Shown here piece by piece: positions 62,857-64,000 of a stretch of 64,000 nucleotides of DNA (position 1 is its first letter; each line of letters opens with the position of its first letter). Position numbers and translations under genes: made by a program. Origin of the DNA: Pseudomonadales bacterium (GTDB taxonomy: Bacteria; Pseudomonadota; Gammaproteobacteria; Pseudomonadales; Ketobacteraceae); assembly GCA_002701845.1 (NCBI GenBank), contig NZXG01000059.1, positions 1 through 64,000 of the forward strand, given 5' to 3'. The notes under the pieces are model-generated. The model was not told where the DNA came from, ran no database searches, and saw nothing but the letters and a program-made list of their open reading frames with translations.

Positions 62857-63060
62857 TCAGTCGATACTAGCGATGGCCATGGGCTCGGAGGCTGACCCGC
62901 CCCGTACCGGCGCCTCGTCCACAATCAGCTCGACAGTGGTGTAACGGCGCTGACGGCCGGCGTCCTTGCGGTAGCGAACACAGACCAGGCGATCGCCGTA
63001 GCGTTGTTTGAGGCGCTTGGTGCCGCTGTCTCCAGGGCGAAGGGTTTTGGTCACGTCCAT
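62857..63060 (-). CDS. Short conserved protein of unknown function
   Basis: A 67-residue protein from the ATG at 63060, with a GGAGAG ribosome site 6 bases upstream; the ORF-track start is four codons earlier. Sequence features are LRPGDSGTKRLKQRYGDRLVCVRYRKDAGRQRRYTTVELIVDEAP, which I recall from many proteobacterial genomes where it is annotated as hypothetical. It is small, basic and probably binds something negatively charged. It is between the lipoprotein-sorting gene and two tRNAs. Confidence 0.72.
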   Translation of the reverse strand: MDVTKTLRPGDSGTKRLKQRYGDRLVCVRYRKDAGRQRRYTTVELIVDEAPVRGGSASEPMAIASID

Positions 63061-63125
63061 GGTGCTCTCCAATGACAGATATCAGGAGAGAGACAGTGGG
63101 AAGGCAAGGAACAAGGGTCAGAATA

Positions 63126-63201
63126 TGGCGTCCCCTAGGGGACTCGAACCCCTGTTACCGCCGTGAAAGGGCGGTGTCCTAGGCCACTAGACGAAGGGGA
63201 C
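63126..63201 (-). tRNA. tRNA-Glu (anticodon UUC)
   Basis: On the minus strand GTCCCCTTCGTCTAGTGG opens the gene and GGTTCGAGTCCCC closes it. The acceptor stem GTCCCCT / AGGGGAC pairs fully, the anticodon loop CTTTCAC reads UUC, and the terminal GCCA is encoded. It is one of the substrates of MnmA/TusE thiolation. Confidence 0.96.
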
Positions 63202-63219
63202 GCAAACTGCGTCGGAAAG

Positions 63220-63295
<76 letters not shown>

Positions 63296-63412
63296 AAATC
63301 GGTTAACCTACTGATTTTGAAGTGCTAATTGACTTCGATTCAGAGAATCACCAAAAGAGGCTGCGAATTCTAAGAGGGATCCGAACACCTGTCAACCTCT
63401 TTCCCGGCAATT

Positions 63413-64000
63413 TTAGAAGGCCAGGCTTCTATACTCTTTGTCCCAGGCTTTGGTCTCTTTTTTACTGGGCCCCCCCACCACCGACAGGGCCTGGCGCAGA
63501 CGGGCGCGGGTCATGTCCGAGCCCAGAATCACCATGGCATCCATGATGGAGGGCGCCGCCGGACGCCCCGCCACCGCCACAAAAAGGGGCATCATAAAAT
63601 CCTTGAGTTTCAGTTCCAGGTGCCCGGCAATGACCCCCAGGGCATCCGCCACCGTATCCCGCTGCCAGTGCCGCATTTCTTCAAACCGCCACAGGCTGAA
63701 CTGCAGTATCTTGCGCACCTGCAGCGGCTCCAGGCGGGGAAAGTCGAATTGTTCGACACTCAGCGGCAGGTCTCCCGCCACAAAAAAGTCCGCCAGATGC
63801 GCCACATCGGAGAGCACCTCCAGCCGGGTCTGAATCAGCGGCAATACAGCCATCAGATACTCTTCATTAAAGGCCCACTGACGAAACCGCTCTGCCAGCT
63901 GCTGCGGATCATGGTTTTCCCGGATCCAGAGCCCATTAAGCCAGCGCAGTTTCTCCACGTCGAATACCGGGCCACCCAGCGACACCCGCTGCAGATCAAA
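63413..64000 (-). CDS. gltX: Glutamyl-tRNA synthetase, C-terminal part (5' end outside window)
   Basis: The last ~195 codons of a GltX-type synthetase. The open frame reaches the right edge, so the Met given in the ORF track is internal. Recognisable are FDLQRVSLGGPVFDVEKLRWLNG at the edge, KLKDFMMPLFVAVAGRPAAPSIMDAMVILG and RARLRQALSVVGG, which form the anticodon-binding cage of class I GltX. The catalytic HIGH and KMSKS motifs lie outside the window. It is followed by tRNA-Ala and tRNA-Glu. Confidence 0.95.
   Translation of the reverse strand, partial: FDLQRVSLGGPVFDVEKLRWLNGLWIRENHDPQQLAERFRQWAFNEEYLMAVLPLIQTRLEVLSDVAHLADFFVAGDLPLSVEQFDFPRLEPLQVRKILQFSLWRFEEMRHWQRDTVADALGVIAGHLELKLKDFMMPLFVAVAGRPAAPSIMDAMVILGSDMTRARLRQALSVVGGPSKKETKAWDKEYRSLAF

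Overview
The window looks like a chromosomal segment of a GC-rich gammaproteobacterium of the Pseudomonadales/Oceanospirillales type (Alcanivorax, Ketobacter or Marinobacter relatives are the nearest guess; no 16S is present to prove it). The evidence is the conserved gene order: tRNA-Ser next to tusDCBE and a ybiB-like gene; ftsK-lolA-rarA-crcB-serS-cysG; ald/trxB-aat-bpt-infA against clpS-clpA and cspD; icd/rluE; nudJ-mnmA-hflD-purB-roxA; glcB; and a gltX whose end is followed by tRNA-Ala and tRNA-Glu. All were identified from translated sequence only, without database searches.

Region by region. 1-7000 is the accessory part: a START-like gene with a suspicious 3' end, a GNAT acetyltransferase, the 3' half of nhaR cut by an IS256-family element, a coiled-coil gene remnant on the other side of that element, a 340 bp gene-free stretch with a strong palindrome, a 5'-truncated FAD dehydrogenase of the 3-oxosteroid dehydrogenase type, and the still intact SRPBCC, NTF2-like and SDR genes that were its operon partners. 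7041-11412: tRNA-Ser(UGA), the sulfur relay genes tusDCB and tusE, a TrpD2/YbiB-like gene and a chemoreceptor. 11510-19166 (minus strand): ftsK, lolA, rarA, crcB, serS, cysG. 19247-26750: ald and trxB divergent, then aat, bpt, infA, clpA, clpS and cspD, i.e. the entire bacterial N-degron machinery within 5 kb. 27040-30460: icd, rluE, moaCDE. 30603-40048: an internally duplicated protein of unknown function, nudJ-mnmA-hflD-purB-roxA, two small linked genes of uncertain function and malate synthase G. 40049-46000: a candidate structured leader, a MalT-like STAND ATPase lacking its DNA-binding domain, a LysR regulator, a SpmA/SpmB-type membrane protein and ttcA. 46153-55710: a Tat-exported PhoD phosphatase, a second chemoreceptor, a YgjP-type metallopeptidase, a predicted outer-membrane barrel, a YbaN-type membrane protein, a BolA protein, a degenerate GGDEF-EAL membrane protein and an arginine-rich small protein. 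55859-64000: mdh, rraA, an NAD(P)-binding protein, a hybrid histidine kinase, an outer-membrane barrel with an outer-membrane lipoprotein-sorting protein, a short conserved protein, two tRNAs and the 3' part of gltX.

Functional links. tusDCBE feeds sulfur to mnmA (also in the window) for 2-thiouridine at tRNA position 34, and ttcA adds 2-thiocytidine at position 32, so three separate loci here serve tRNA thiolation. aat, bpt, clpS and clpA form one N-degron degradation route. icd, glcB and mdh give isocitrate, glyoxylate and malate metabolism. Most of the window is core genome. The places that deserve a second look are the decayed mobile-element region (1.4-5.2 kb), the HTH-less STAND ATPase with its hairpin-rich upstream region (40.2-42.8 kb), the duplicated protein at 30.6 kb, and the degenerate c-di-GMP and two-component signalling proteins. 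I found no CRISPR array, prophage, or toxin-antitoxin or defence system that I could defend.
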